From NCBI GenBank assembly GCA_034008185.1, contig CM067085.1, positions 78,170,275 through 78,234,274 of the forward strand: a stretch of DNA of 64,000 nucleotides. The letters are read 5' to 3'. Every line of letters starts with the position of its first letter. The stretch's first letter is position 1. Below are positions 12,401 through 22,340 of this stretch, one piece after another. Source of the DNA: Gorsachius magnificus (Eukaryota; Chordata; Aves; Pelecaniformes; Ardeidae). The notes beneath the pieces were generated by a model. It was not told the origin of the DNA. It was given only the letters and a program-made list of their open reading frames with translations, and did not search any database. Position numbers and translations under genes: made by a program.

Positions 12401-13387
12401 GGTAAAACAGAAGCACAGCTGGACAGTAGCTACTTAGTGAACAATGTTCTTTTTCAGCTATTGAGATAGAACAATGGACATGTGATGGGTTACAACTAAT
12501 TTCCATGCTTCTTCTAGCAAATGGCTAGAAAAAGAAGCGTTCACAAGCCACTTAAAGCGTGACAGCACCATGAGATGGCATCATAGTGTGGAGAAACAAG
12601 GCTGTCAAGGTGTTCCATCCAGAGAGCAATTTGGGATTAGGAAAATAAAAAGGTGGTTTAAGTCACAATAGCTCCACCTCCTGCAGTTTGATAAAATCTG
12701 GGATGCAGCTCTTAGAAGGGTGACTCAAAATGTCTCACTCTTGAGTTGTCTTATACTGCATCCTGAATTTTTATTTTCCTGCAAGATGACAGCATGTGAA
12801 CGTCTAATGAGTAGGATCCCTTTGTATTGCAGAGGCCTGATCCAACAGCAAATACTCAAATACAAAGTTAAAGAGCAACCAATTATTAGTCCAGTTTGGC
12901 CAGGTGTCCCATTTAATTTTAATTTTGTCAGAAAAATTATAGCATGAAGTTAAGATATATTTATTAGCTAGGGAAAAGAAAAAAAAGAGATAATATATTT
13001 TCAGTTATACAAATATATATATACACATATAAAAAACATTTCAAAAAAGATTAGTATCTCAGGTATAGATGAACAAGTTTGAAATTAAAAAATAAATTTA
13101 ACGAGACTGAGAGGAAAATGGGGGAATTTTGGTAAAGACTGGTAGTTCGGGGAGGCACAGATAAAGATTTTATGTCATTCAGGTTATTTACCTTGGATTT
13201 CGTTTCCTGGCTCAAAGTTATCAAAAGATACAGAAATAAGATACGGTGGTGCAGCTGTCTGTGGTTCAGCTTGATAGTTTGGTAACAGCGAATCACAATC
13301 AATTGAGGTATTTGTCTGTGGAAAACCAAGGATTCTGGGCAAAAATATCCCACAGAACAAAAAAACAAAGCACGAGTGTCTTCTCAT
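468..13387 (-). CDS. Reeler-domain secreted or surface protein, 5' part (13 coding exons seen; 3' part outside window)
   Basis: Start codon at 13385-13387. It begins with [20 protein letters not shown], a basic then hydrophobic signal peptide. A Reeler (reelin N-terminal-like) fold follows over about residues 30-165, recognisable from [48 protein letters not shown] and FWVGI. Residues up to 178 come from four ordinary exons. Nine tiny phase-0 exons then add 109 residues rich in Ser, Gly, Tyr and Cys, and the gene continues off the left edge. Reeler domains occur in FRRS1 (followed by DOMON and cytochrome b561), REELD1 and short defence-type proteins. Neither DOMON nor b561 is visible here, so I give no symbol. 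The role is unknown: the Reeler domain implies an extracellular location, not an activity. The ATG lies directly after a splice acceptor (TTCCACAG), so an upstream non-coding exon is expected. The Reeler assignment is firm; the 3' mini-exon chain is good but hand-built. Confidence 0.78.
1000..1366 (-). mobile_element. CR1 LINE 3' fragment (copy A)
   Basis: The element reads right to left. Its octamer-like tail (CACAGAATC variants) is at about 1000-1040. The end of the CR1 reverse-transcriptase ORF can be read on the minus strand, including [14 protein letters not shown] and [18 protein letters not shown]. It is 5'-truncated, as is usual for CR1. It lies in a Reeler-gene intron between mini-exons 8 and 9. 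It is the same subfamily type as the copies at 21.4 and 26.5 kb. Confidence 0.9.
1440..1478 (-). CDS. Reeler gene, mini-exon 8
   Basis: 39 nt, phase 0 at both ends, encoding [13 protein letters not shown]. The acceptor is CTATAG after a T/C-rich stretch; the donor is GTAAGC. A CR1 insertion ends about 75 nt downstream of this exon in the intron. Confidence 0.6.
2647..2682 (-). CDS. Reeler gene, mini-exon 7 (Ser-rich)
   Basis: 36 nt, phase 0 at both ends, encoding [12 protein letters not shown]. The acceptor is TTTACAG and the donor GTAAGC. Confidence 0.68.
3541..3579 (-). CDS. Reeler gene, mini-exon 6 (Ser/Gly-rich)
   Basis: 39 nt, phase 0 at both ends, encoding [13 protein letters not shown]. 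The acceptor is TTTCAG; the donor is GTAGCT, weaker than in its neighbours. Confidence 0.66.
4439..4480 (-). CDS. Reeler gene, mini-exon 5
   Basis: 42 nt, phase 0 at both ends, encoding [14 protein letters not shown]. The pyrimidine tract is long and ends TTCTTAG; the donor is GTAAGC. It shares the Gly-Gly start, the central Tyr and the late Cys with mini-exons 2 and 4. Confidence 0.7.
5985..6026 (-). CDS. Reeler gene, mini-exon 4 (SG..YT....GC motif)
   Basis: 42 nt, phase 0 at both ends, encoding [14 protein letters not shown]. The acceptor is TTTCAG and the donor GTAAGC. It is an apparent duplicate of mini-exon 2 with one extra codon. Confidence 0.72.
6349..6527. repeat. fold-back (palindromic) element, ~178 bp
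   Basis: The arms 6351-6392 and 6486-6527 are inverted copies of 42 nt with four mismatches (38 of 42 identical by eye). Inside lie two further inverted pairs: TGGTAATATTCCACTT against AAGTGGAATTACCA (about 6385-6434), and ACCAATTATT against TAATAATTTGGT (about 6448-6480). The structure suggests a non-autonomous DNA transposon or one of the old palindromic repeat families. No clear target-site duplication or known terminal motif was recognised. It lies in a Reeler-gene intron. Confidence 0.75.
7367..7411 (-). CDS. Reeler gene, mini-exon 3 (Ser/Gly-rich)
   Basis: 45 nt, phase 0 at both ends, encoding [15 protein letters not shown]. The acceptor is TTTACAG and the donor GTAAAT. The peptide is low-complexity, as in a flexible or O-glycosylated linker. 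Confidence 0.72.
8168..8206 (-). CDS. Reeler gene, mini-exon 2 (GG..Y....GC motif)
   Basis: 39 nt, phase 0 at both ends, encoding [13 protein letters not shown]. The acceptor is TTACAG and the donor GTAAAT. It is closely similar to the mini-exon at 5985-6026, at both DNA and protein level, which suggests exon duplication. Confidence 0.72.
8560..8586 (-). CDS. Reeler gene, mini-exon 1 of the array
   Basis: 27 nt, phase 0 at both ends, encoding LMIELECNK. It has a long pyrimidine tract with CACAG and a GTAAGA donor. It is the only mini-exon without Ser/Gly enrichment. Confidence 0.65.
8961..9005. repeat. short direct duplication (~22 bp)
   Basis: The string TTTCTTTGTCTTTATGCT occurs twice in tandem. 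It is a simple local duplication in the intron between Reeler exon 4 and mini-exon 1. Confidence 0.7.
9241..9349 (-). CDS. Reeler gene, coding exon 4 (end of Reeler domain)
   Basis: 109 nt. The first base completes Ile; the exon is left in phase 0. The acceptor is TTCCAG and the donor GTATGT. It encodes [17 protein letters not shown], the final beta strand of the Reeler fold, then a polar linker ending GKSKRK. Confidence 0.9.
10405..10496 (-). CDS. Reeler gene, coding exon 3
   Basis: 92 nt, entered in phase 0 and left after two bases of Ile. The acceptor is TTGCAG and the donor GTAAAT. It encodes [20 protein letters not shown] and [10 protein letters not shown]. The S.GH.....K....W.AP pattern is a Reeler-domain hallmark. 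Confidence 0.9.
10805..10941 (-). CDS. Reeler gene, coding exon 2
   Basis: 137 nt. It begins by completing Val and ends in phase 0 at an NMT sequence. The acceptor is TTCACAG and the donor GTATGT. It encodes [20 protein letters not shown] and [20 protein letters not shown], the core Reeler block (FKGF.LQAR, P.G.F). Confidence 0.92.
13192..13387 (-). CDS. Reeler gene, first coding exon (signal peptide and start of Reeler domain)
   Basis: 196 coding nt, left after one base of Val. A strong acceptor (pyrimidine tract, then CCACAG) directly precedes the ATG; the donor is GTAAAT. It encodes the signal peptide, then [20 protein letters not shown] and [15 protein letters not shown]. The first Cys and the ISV...F.PG pattern are typical of Reeler N-termini. 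Confidence 0.85.
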
Positions 13388-13388
13388 C

Positions 13389-16130
13389 TGTGGAACAAAA
13401 ACACAATATAGTTTATAGTAACTTCTTTTTAGCCGTTGCCGTATTTGACAAATATCTGCTTTTCTCCAGGGTGAGAAAGAGCAAGCCTAGAAAGCTGGGC
13501 TTTCATTGCATGAATGTATTTTGAAGAAAATAAATTAAAGTATCTATATACACTGGCAGAACAGTGTCATAAGTGATATGAATATTTCCATTTTAAAATA
13601 CTGAATTATTAATGCAAGTTTAATTTATCTGGTTACATGAATGCAATCCATTAACAGCCATGTCTGCTGCATTACAGCTTTGGACAAGAAAAGGCTTTAA
13701 GTAAACTTTCTCATTGTTGAGCTAGCAGATTTAGCTTAGCTCCTTTGTTATTCAAGAACTAAGACACAATCCTTTCTCAAACTGCTTTTTGTAGATATAA
13801 CCATGACTAGCATGTTCTCCTTTCACTGCTTTACCTACTCCCACTTCCAAGAGACAGCCAAGGAATCTATTGTTAAATGCCCTGGAGAACTCTTAGAAGT
13901 TTTTCAAAATATTTTGTTTCCTGAAGGACTTAACAAAAGACTTCTGCAAAATCCTCTGGAATTTCTAAACAATTTAAAAACACTGAATCGTTAGTGCATG
14001 CTTCCTATGTGTTAAGAATAAATTATACCCAGTATAGTAATTCACAGAAATAACTAAGAGGCAGGACTGAAGTCCAGTCTTCAAGGATTGTCAGTGGAAA
14101 GGAAATATATTTCCTTTATATTTCCCTTGTAGTAGTGACATTGATAGTAGACTGTTTCCAAGAAAGAAAGGAAACATTTCCCAGCCATATTCTCAGGTAT
14201 TTAGTACCAGATTTTATGGCCCACATTCAAAGTCTAAACACTCAGCCATGGCACCACATAATTTGTAAGGCCATTACATCTTACTAATAGCTCACTTGTC
14301 CAGTTACAAAAATGCTGATACAACTGTTAAAGCACAAGAAGTATTTAATAACGCTATTTTTCGTGCCTGTCTGCTGCAGGATTGCCATGTGTGATACAAT
14401 AGGCTGTAACAGAAAGAATGGAGGTATTTACTTGAGATTTTTTAAAGCATTTCAAACGCAACGTAAGGGATATGTTCAATTTGTATCATCCACCTGTATA
14501 TCTTAATTTGTGCACGAATGCATAAAGACCATTCAGTTTTATACGTGCTCACGAAGTAAGTGACAGAAGGATCTGGAAGCCGGGGTGGGGGGGGGTGGGG
14601 AAATTCAGAACACAATTCCAAACACCCATGCGCTAAACTCTGAACTTGAACAACGTTTTGAAAAGCCACTAAGTCAACAGGTAATAAAACAGGTGACTGT
14701 GAAGTGTTGAAAGATTTCCTATAGGAAGATGGTGAAGGTTTGCGTGGTGTCACAACCAGTAAGTGCAGCAATCAGGGAAGCTATATATGCAAGTTATCGT
14801 GTCTTTAAAGCAGATGAAGACTATCCCTCCCAAAAGTCTCATGAAAATGTCACTTAAATGGGAACCCTGGTAAGCATTATGTTTTGGTATCAGTACACTG
14901 GGTGCGGTTATCCAATCTCTTGTGACGATTTTGACGTGGCCCACCTCTAATTAAATTTTAAATACAGCATGTAGGTGCTATTATATTAACAGATGATGTG
15001 GTAAACAGTGATTTAATACAAAACAGTCTATGTGTTGTTGAAATCTTTGTCTGACTCATGGAGAGATGGGAAAAAAAATCTGTTTCTAATTAGGTGTTCT
15101 ATTTCAGAATGCAGAGTCCTTAACACTAGTTCAGCTGGGATTGGAAAGTTGTCTGGAGCTGCACTCTGCCACGAAAGAAAACCAGTCTGAAACCTCCTTT
15201 CCTCTTTTCTGGCTAGAAGAGAGCCAGAAACACAAGCACAAGTTGAAACACGGCTGAGATACATTCTCTTTGCATCAGCTCTCTGATTTAACAGTTCAAG
15301 AGCTACCCTGAGAGTCTCATCAGGCCACCCTTTGGAACTAGGTTTTAGATGAGGAAGAGATAGATACTAGCATCTTACAAAATTCCAAGTCCAGACCTGA
15401 GGCAGAAGCAGAAAATAATTTCCATGGAACACGAATTCCAATGCATATTCAATACAATCCTGTTATCTTGCATCACAAATTTACTTTTTCTCCATGAAAA
15501 ATGTAAAGAAACTAAAAGTAAATATTTATAAAATAGAAGCATAAGGAATTCTGGCAAATAAATAGTATTTTCAAGCTTCTAATATAATTATGGGTATAAT
15601 AATGAAAAATTAACCTTACCCTCAGTTCCTTCATCTGAAGGAAAAATTCTAATTCTTTTTTTATCACAGACACTATCCCTTCTTCCTCCAAGCCTATATG
15701 GCCCTAATCTTTGCAGTACCTGAGCTGCTACCTTAAGAATCCTCTTCCACATTCAGTCTAACACGACTCCAGGCCAACAATTAAATCCCTGGGTGCTAGT
15801 TAGTTAGCTACTGCGTTCAAAGTCTAGTGGACTCAGGAAGAGACACTTTGGTGGTTTGCTTCTCCAGAGCCTTGGGCAAACTTCTGAATAGAGACAAAAG
15901 TTGTTTTAAAAGCCTTTAAACATAGAGCATTTAATTAATATGATAAATAATTTTCCATAATTTGAAAAACACACTCTGACAAGTCCATCCTGCCAACAGT
16001 TTCAGACTGAGTCCTGTACACCCCTTTCTAATCCCATTCTTCATGAGTATTTTTCTCCTTTCTTGTCTCCTCCTAAAGGCTCTCAATGAGCCACAGACTT
16101 ACTCTTTAGCCTCTGAGAATAAACATCACC
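13389..16130 (-). other. probable 5' intron of the Reeler gene
   Basis: This is AT-rich DNA between the candidate promoter and the first coding exon. I see no coding exon. A G-quadruplex-type run lies at 14582-14600. Open frames here are short and lack any recognisable domain or splice context. Confidence 0.4.
14582..14600 (+). other. G-quadruplex-type motif
   Basis: GGGG T G(9) T GGGG on the plus strand, which satisfies the four-run G4 pattern. It lies in the presumed first intron of the Reeler gene, on the non-transcript strand. Confidence 0.6.
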
Positions 16131-16460
16131 AGTTAGCGTGCACCCTGTCTGCCACATCCCCAACAACACACCTTATCGACCGAGTGCTGATGCGTGGGCA
16201 TCCTCCAGTCCCTCTATGGTCAGCCTTGGAAGAGCTGCGGCTGGGCAGCGCGGGTGCCCCAGCAAGATGAGAGAGAGGAGGCGGAAGGCTCGGCCAATCC
16301 GCAGCAAGGCGGGGAGCCAGCGCGGCCAATCGGGGCCAAGCATGTTGCTGCCGTGGAAATTAGGACACCGCAGGTGGGACTCTCCTGCCCAGACGGGCGA
16401 TGACAACACACACTCCTCACAGGTGAATCATGCCCCCTCTGACCTTGGCCTCGCATCTGG
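16130..16460 (-). promoter_or_regulatory. GC-rich candidate promoter of the Reeler gene with two CCAAT boxes
   Basis: This is an abrupt GC- and CpG-rich patch in AT-rich surroundings, about 2.8 kb upstream of the first coding exon. GGCCAATC occurs twice, at 16292-16299 and 16324-16331, as expected for NF-Y sites, which work in either orientation. On the minus strand a plausible donor (GATAAG then GTGTGT) sits at about 16171. A non-coding first exon of roughly 16172-16250 would therefore fit the splice acceptor just before the ATG at 13387. Promoter activity and TSS are inferred. It could equally be bidirectional. Confidence 0.42.
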
Positions 16461-16870
16461 GGTAGGTCAGGCTTCTGAAGGCTGATAGCTTGAACTAGTA
16501 TGTTGGCTAAAATCTACAGAATTAGGCTATACAAATGACTTACTGATACTTCACGACCAGTTCCAGTAAAATATTCTACACTAGTCTGTCTCATTTGACC
16601 TCACAGTATTTTGCTGATAGTTTTTCACCTTTCCACTCATTTCTTAGAGTTGGAAAGGGCATGGAAAATTCCAGTCATCGTAATACTGCCAAGCATTTTC
16701 TCTGAGCAGAGACTTCATAAGGCTGTTTTTTCTCATCTACCTTGTGGGAAGGCTCTGAAGTTTTTGCAACTGACCTGTACTAAAAACTGAACATTTTCTT
16801 TTACTCATCAGAAGCATTTTCACAAGGTCTCTGCTGAAGACTGGTAGAAGTCCAAAAGCTGGATGACATT

Positions 16871-16935
16871 AGAATAGAATAGAATAGAATAGAATAGAAT
16901 AGAATAGAACAGAACAGAACAGAATAGAACAGAAC
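16871..16935. repeat. (AGAAT)n / (AGAAC)n microsatellite, the tail of a CR1
   Basis: About 13 pentamer copies, AGAAT changing to AGAAC towards the right. It abuts the CR1 body, which starts with GTTGGAAGGGACCT. As the element is in minus orientation, this is its 3' tail. Confidence 0.92.
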
Positions 16936-17395
16936 ATTTTCAGTTGGAAGGGACCTACAATCATCTATCTAGTCCAACGGCCTGCGCACTTCAGGGCAGA
17001 CCAAAAGTTTAAGTGTGTTATTAAGGGCATTGTCCAAATGCCTCTGAAACACTGACAGGCTTGGGGCATCGACCACCCCTCTAGGAAGCCTCTTCCAGGG
17101 TTTGACCACCCTCTTGGTAAAGAGATGTTTCTAACACCCAGTCTGAACCTCCCCTGGCAAAGCTTTGAGCCATTCCCAGGCGTCCTGTCCCTGGATCCCA
17201 GGGAGCAGAGCTCAGCACCTCCTCTCCACATCCCCTCCTCAGGAAGCTGCAGAGAGCCATGAGGTCACCCCTCAACCTCCTTTTCTCCAAACCAGACAAA
17301 CCCAGACTCCTTTGCTGCTCCTCGTAGGACGTTCCTTCCCACCCTGTCACCAGCTTGGTTGCCCTCCTCCAGACACATACAAGGACCTTAACAGT
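16936..17395 (-). mobile_element. CR1 LINE 3' fragment (copy B, pentamer-tailed subfamily)
   Basis: The minus strand shows the CR1 ORF2 end: RRATKLVTGWEGTSYEE, GLEKRRLRGDLMAL and QSFARGGSDWVL, with frame damage. The tail is the AGAAT array just to the left. It is a different, apparently more degraded subfamily than copies A, C and D. The right boundary is approximate. Confidence 0.88.
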
Positions 17396-20300
17396 ATGAC
17401 AGACATTTCTATCTAACCAGGGAAATCCATGAACCAAAGACTGTTCACAAGAATCTTCTTCAACTTCTTGATGTTTATGCATTTAAAATGTACTTAAAAT
17501 TCGAAATGCTGATAGCATTTTAAGAACATTAACTATTTTTAAGATTTAGTGTATTTAACTATTTTTTTTGGTTAATCACCTTTAATTAATGAGTAGCATT
17601 TTATTTACATTATTCCATTATGAAAGATATTACTTTGTATCTGCTACTATCCATTGTGGAAGAGATCATAATCTTCCTTCTCTTACTGATCCACCAAACT
17701 TACCATTGATACCAATGTTAGAAGTAGTAATGAAAATGCACGCTACACACCAAAAATACAATAGCATACTGGCAACACCATCAAATAAATGACATGGTAA
17801 AGGAATGTCAACTGATTGCACTAAAAACACATGAACAAAGAGATGGGATCTTACAAATGCATATATGCAAGACCTCCTTCGCTACCAGTGAGGAGATACA
17901 GAGAGGTAACCAGAGGGATCAGAACTGTTACTCCAGGCTACTCTGAGCAGCAATGAGTACTCGATGAATATTTGGTTTGACAGGCAGATATATAAATGTC
18001 AGGCAATGAATTGCTGTAATCTTGGTAATATGGTTATAAAGAAGCATAGATAAGACAAGCAATACGCTTATGTTGGCTGTAACACTAATAAAATAATACA
18101 CTGAATAAGCTGGTAAAGACTCAGACCATTAGTTTACAACATGAGAGTTGTAAATCTGCTGTCCCAGCTCTTACACAACATATTGCTTGCGGTTTATTTC
18201 AAAGGAACAATATTTCCACTGAATCAAACCTAGGACACTGATTCAGTATTAATTTACCTGTACTCCAGAACTGCCAGTTTAAAAAAAAAAAAGTCTTTTT
18301 CAGATCTCTGCACTTGAAAGGACAATTTTGAGATAATAAATAAAATACCAACTGAAGTAGTGAATTCCTGACTCCTGTGAAACCATGATTACAAGGTTTG
18401 CTACGTATTGAAACTACTGTGCCAGTGCACATGGACTTCCCTGGTGCTTGGCATGCCTTCAGTGCATGTTCCTGTGGGAATCTTAGCCACTTTTTTTTTT
18501 CTCCCCAGATGTCTGATTATATGGTAGCTGCTCTTTCTTTAAAATAATCACATTAGACTTGTGCCGCCAAGGGCGAGACAATTCATTTTAGGAAGAAGCC
18601 AGGGAACATGGGAGAGAGGCCAGAGTCCAGAACACTGCAAGGAAGGGGATCCTTACTGGGCAGTGGGTGAAAATTTTAAAGAGGACATGGTGGACAAAGG
18701 GGAAGCCAGCTACTCACTTAAGCAAAAGAGTATTTTCTTGAATAAAGGACTGCAAACCCTGGCAGAGTTTTCAGGAAATATTTTGTCTCTACTAAAAGCT
18801 GTTTAAACCAAATCAGACCAAGCAGCCTGCTTCCTTTCCCCTCACCAACATCAGGAACTGCCTTCATGACCCTCAACTGCCTTCCGCTCGCTCTCTGCAG
18901 CTTCTGAGCCAAAGATTATTTTTGCTCTGGTAACTTCCGTTGCAACTGGATATACTAGAAAGCATAATAAAGCCTCAGCTAATGCCAACATATATACATA
19001 AATAGCAATGTAAAAGGTGGGAGGGTTATTTTTGTCAGGGTCTGGTATCCTTATCAAACTGCTTTGATGTTTCCAGGCTGCAGTATTGATATAGCACTGA
19101 GTCTTGGACTTCGCAGGAGAATTGACAAACTATTTGCTTGGATACCTCATGTGTGCTGTGAGACAATAAATGATAAGAGTAACCACAACTGTTTCAGAGA
19201 CAATGTGCATAAGAAGTGGTCTTACAGATATGAACAGGTGACATTATAACCATACACACCTTTTGCTGAGTACTCCACACTGACTGTATGAAACCATAGA
19301 CGTGAGTGGGAAGGGAGAGAAAGGAACTTTGTTTCTTCCAAATGCTATTTTCCATAATTCCAGCAAAGAAAAAAACTGTTACGGAATATCCTTGCCTCCT
19401 CTTAAGTGCCAGCTGCCTTCCCAAGCTCTTCCAGTCCTTTTCTTTGTTTCCTCCTCGCTCAAAGAGGGAAGGCCAAGAAAAATTCCTGTAAATGTTAAAA
19501 ATAAAATTTGCTTTCCTGACATCTACTTTGACAATCCGAAGAAATTTCTGTAATATCCTACATTTCATCTCCAAATGAAAGGTTTGCACAGGGTACAGTA
19601 TTAGTGCTATGAAGAGGCTGTTATCATTGCTGCAGTCCTCCAGCATACTCTGTAACTCGAAAGTACTCAACTGAAGTTATTTTGAAACACATTCTAGTCT
19701 AAATTTAGTGGTGAGGAGTCTTAACAAGCTATGTGAATTGTATCATAGTAATTACATGAAGAGATATATTTACTTTTCTTTCAAAAACAGTACTTCTGCC
19801 TTATACTACTGTGTCAATATTTATATCCTATTTCCAAGGCCTTTAAGTGTTGCCACATTTTCTACTTATAAGGGAACATTATACTTCCTACGTTCAGTGA
19901 TTATATTCCCTTCTTAAAAATACACCAACATAAAAAACAGTAGAATTACTGCTCAAAATAGCTTTAGCTATAACTGAGTATAGTGTTGTTCTTCAGAAAA
20001 AGAGTATTACATTAAAATAGTACATTGTAAAAATCAGCTAAAATTTACGTAGCATATTTTTCACTTTTAAGGAAATCTATTAAATGTACTCTCGATAAAC
20101 GTGTAACTATCTGATAATTCAGCAAACCTGTAATTTATACATTTTTCTAGAAAAAAAAGATAGGAAAATTATCTTTTCTCATGTATTAGCAGTTTTCAAC
20201 TCTTTGTTGTCTTTAATTTCTTGTCTTTGCTAATGTTACTGCTTTTCTTGCCCAGTTTAAACCCTGCCAACATTAGTGTAAGTCTGGTACTCTATAAATA

Positions 20301-21435
20301 ACAATAATGGTCCACACCCTGAAAGTCCTAGTTAGATGATGTCACTGGGGGCCTTACATGAGAATTAGCGAGCAAAAGAAAGGTTTGACTTGACTACCTA
20401 AGAGTAGAAAGGGAGAGATCAAATGGATCACTTCTACTTTTTTTGCACAGTGGGGACGAGGGGTGAAAAAGATTGTGCATAGCTTATCAATGCCATACGC
20501 TTACGTGCTGTTCAGGAGAAACACCTGGCATGAACAGCACATCCAACAGCAATGACATATGAATATTGCATCATCTTATCTCATGCATTGTGCAAGCTAA
20601 CAAATAGTATTGTCCCTATGTGCTTTTAAGGTGAGTGCTTGGGTGTGGCTGCAAACATATGCAATACTTCATATAAGCCTCAGTGACTACCATTTGTTAG
20701 TGATTTAACAGGCTCTATATTCAGATTTAAGTAAATGTAAACAACTGTTCATGGAATGGAAGACGTTCTAGAAGAGGGATCCCACTACTGAGATATGCAG
20801 TCCAAGAGAAAACTGGAGCTTTAATATTAGCCATCAAAATTCATTATTTTCACGGAGAGGCTAAATGGTCTCTCTTACACATCACACCTACTGGTGTTAC
20901 TGAAAAATTGTCTTTCCATGTAATCTGTATCTGTGGATCCAGAATACTTCAAGCACAGTTGAAATATGTTCACAGGCTATTTGTATGTCCCTGTGGCCTA
21001 GAGGATTCACCTGTATAGTGGAGTTAATGCAGTGCATATATATGCATGTGCGGTTCAGTCATGAGTGAGCGGCTAGGGCTCAGTAATGCAAGTTTAGCTT
21101 TAGAGCTTCTACCAGTCTGACAGTACTGGGTCAAAAATACCGTAGCTACATGATACAAAACACTGACTGGTATAAACTCACTTTGCTGATGCACTATCAT
21201 TCATTCAAAATTTTTTACTTCTTAGGCTAATCGAGTTTTAACTAATTTGAGAGAAATGTTGTTGCATGTCCGTAACTGATACCCATGAAATCTGCACTAC
21301 TGTGTGATCAGACAAAGCACAGATCTGGTATTAATAAGAATAGAGCTGCAGCTTATGACTTTCTTTCTATCTCCTAGGCCAAGAGGGAGATGCTCACACT
21401 AGTGGACATTCCTTTGGACTTCAAAATCAATTTAA
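17396..21435. other. intergenic, no gene seen
   Basis: AT-rich unique-looking DNA. The longest open frame (minus, 19194-19670, 158 codons) has no recognisable domain, low-complexity bias or splice context and is most likely chance. Confidence 0.5.
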
Positions 21436-21745
21436 ACACAGAATCCAAGAATGGCAAGGGTTGGAAGGGACCTTGGGAGATCACCCAGTCCAACCCCCCT
21501 GCTAAAGCAGGTTCTCCTAGAGCATGTTACACAGGACTCCATCCAGGCAGGCTTTGAGTATCTCCAGAGAAGGAGACTCCACAGCCCCCCTGGGCAGCCT
21601 GGGCCAGGGCTCGGGCACCCTCAGAGTAAAGAATTTTTTCCTCATATTCAACTGAAACCTCTTGTGCTTCAGTTTGTGCTGATCGCCCCTTGTCCTGTCG
21701 CTGGGCACCACTGCAAAGAGTCTGGCTCCGTCGAGTGGGATCCAC
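21436..21745 (-). mobile_element. CR1 LINE 3' fragment (copy C)
   Basis: The minus strand carries PSDRTRGDQHKLKH and [18 protein letters not shown], the end of CR1 ORF2. The degraded tail (CACAGAATCCAAGAATG) is at the left end. It is close in sequence to copies A and D, inverted relative to D 5 kb away. Confidence 0.9.
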
Positions 21746-22184
21746 TTCTCTGAAACTGTAATTAAAGGAAGTTTATTACTTATCTTTATGTCAATCTATA
21801 AAGGATGTTCCTAGGTAAGAGAATGGGATTGTAGCTTTGGCGTGTCTCAGGTTCATCATTTATAGAAGCCAAAAAGCATCCATCATAGAAAGAGGCACCA
21901 TTTTTTGAATGGCAGAGAGGTTACCTAATTTTGCCTAACAACATGGGCACAACTACTTGAGTACAAGAGCATAAATGAAGCAGAGGAAAGAGGGAAAGTA
22001 TGATGGGCTCATGGGGTTTCTGATAATATCAGATTCCCAGGCAATAGCCAGTTAACAATGTATTTTCCAGGACGTGATCAACAAGGTATTTGATATTGTA
22101 CAGGTTTCCAGCATCAAATAATACCACTTCCACTGCATCTTTTCTATTTGTCGCTGAACACGCCTTGCAAACAGTAGCGAAGTA
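21746..22184. other. intergenic, nothing recognised
   Basis: No exon, RNA gene or repeat was recognised between copy C and the MIR relic. Confidence 0.5.
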
Positions 22185-22340
22185 ATCCCCACAGCTCCTT
22201 GTGAGGCACGGAAGTATTATTATTTGTACCTAATTCTGCAGATGAGGAAACCAAGTCACAGAGGGATTAAGTGACTCGCCAAGGTCATATAGAAAGTCTG
22301 CTGCCACTCATGGCATGCGTCAGTCCTTGTCAGCACTCAG
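22185..22340 (-). mobile_element. MIR-like SINE relic (antisense)
   Basis: The plus strand reads like the complement of a MIR: ACAGCTCCTTGTGAGG, then GTATTATTATT, CAGATGAGGAAACC, CACAGAGGGATTAAGTGACT and CCAAGGTCATATAG. The order and spacing match the MIR core. It is ancient and diverged. Confidence 0.75.

Noticed and set aside
19194..19670. 158-codon minus-strand open frame, the longest outside repeats
   Set aside because: No recognisable domain, signal peptide or homologous exon structure. It lies in AT-rich intergenic DNA and is plausibly chance.
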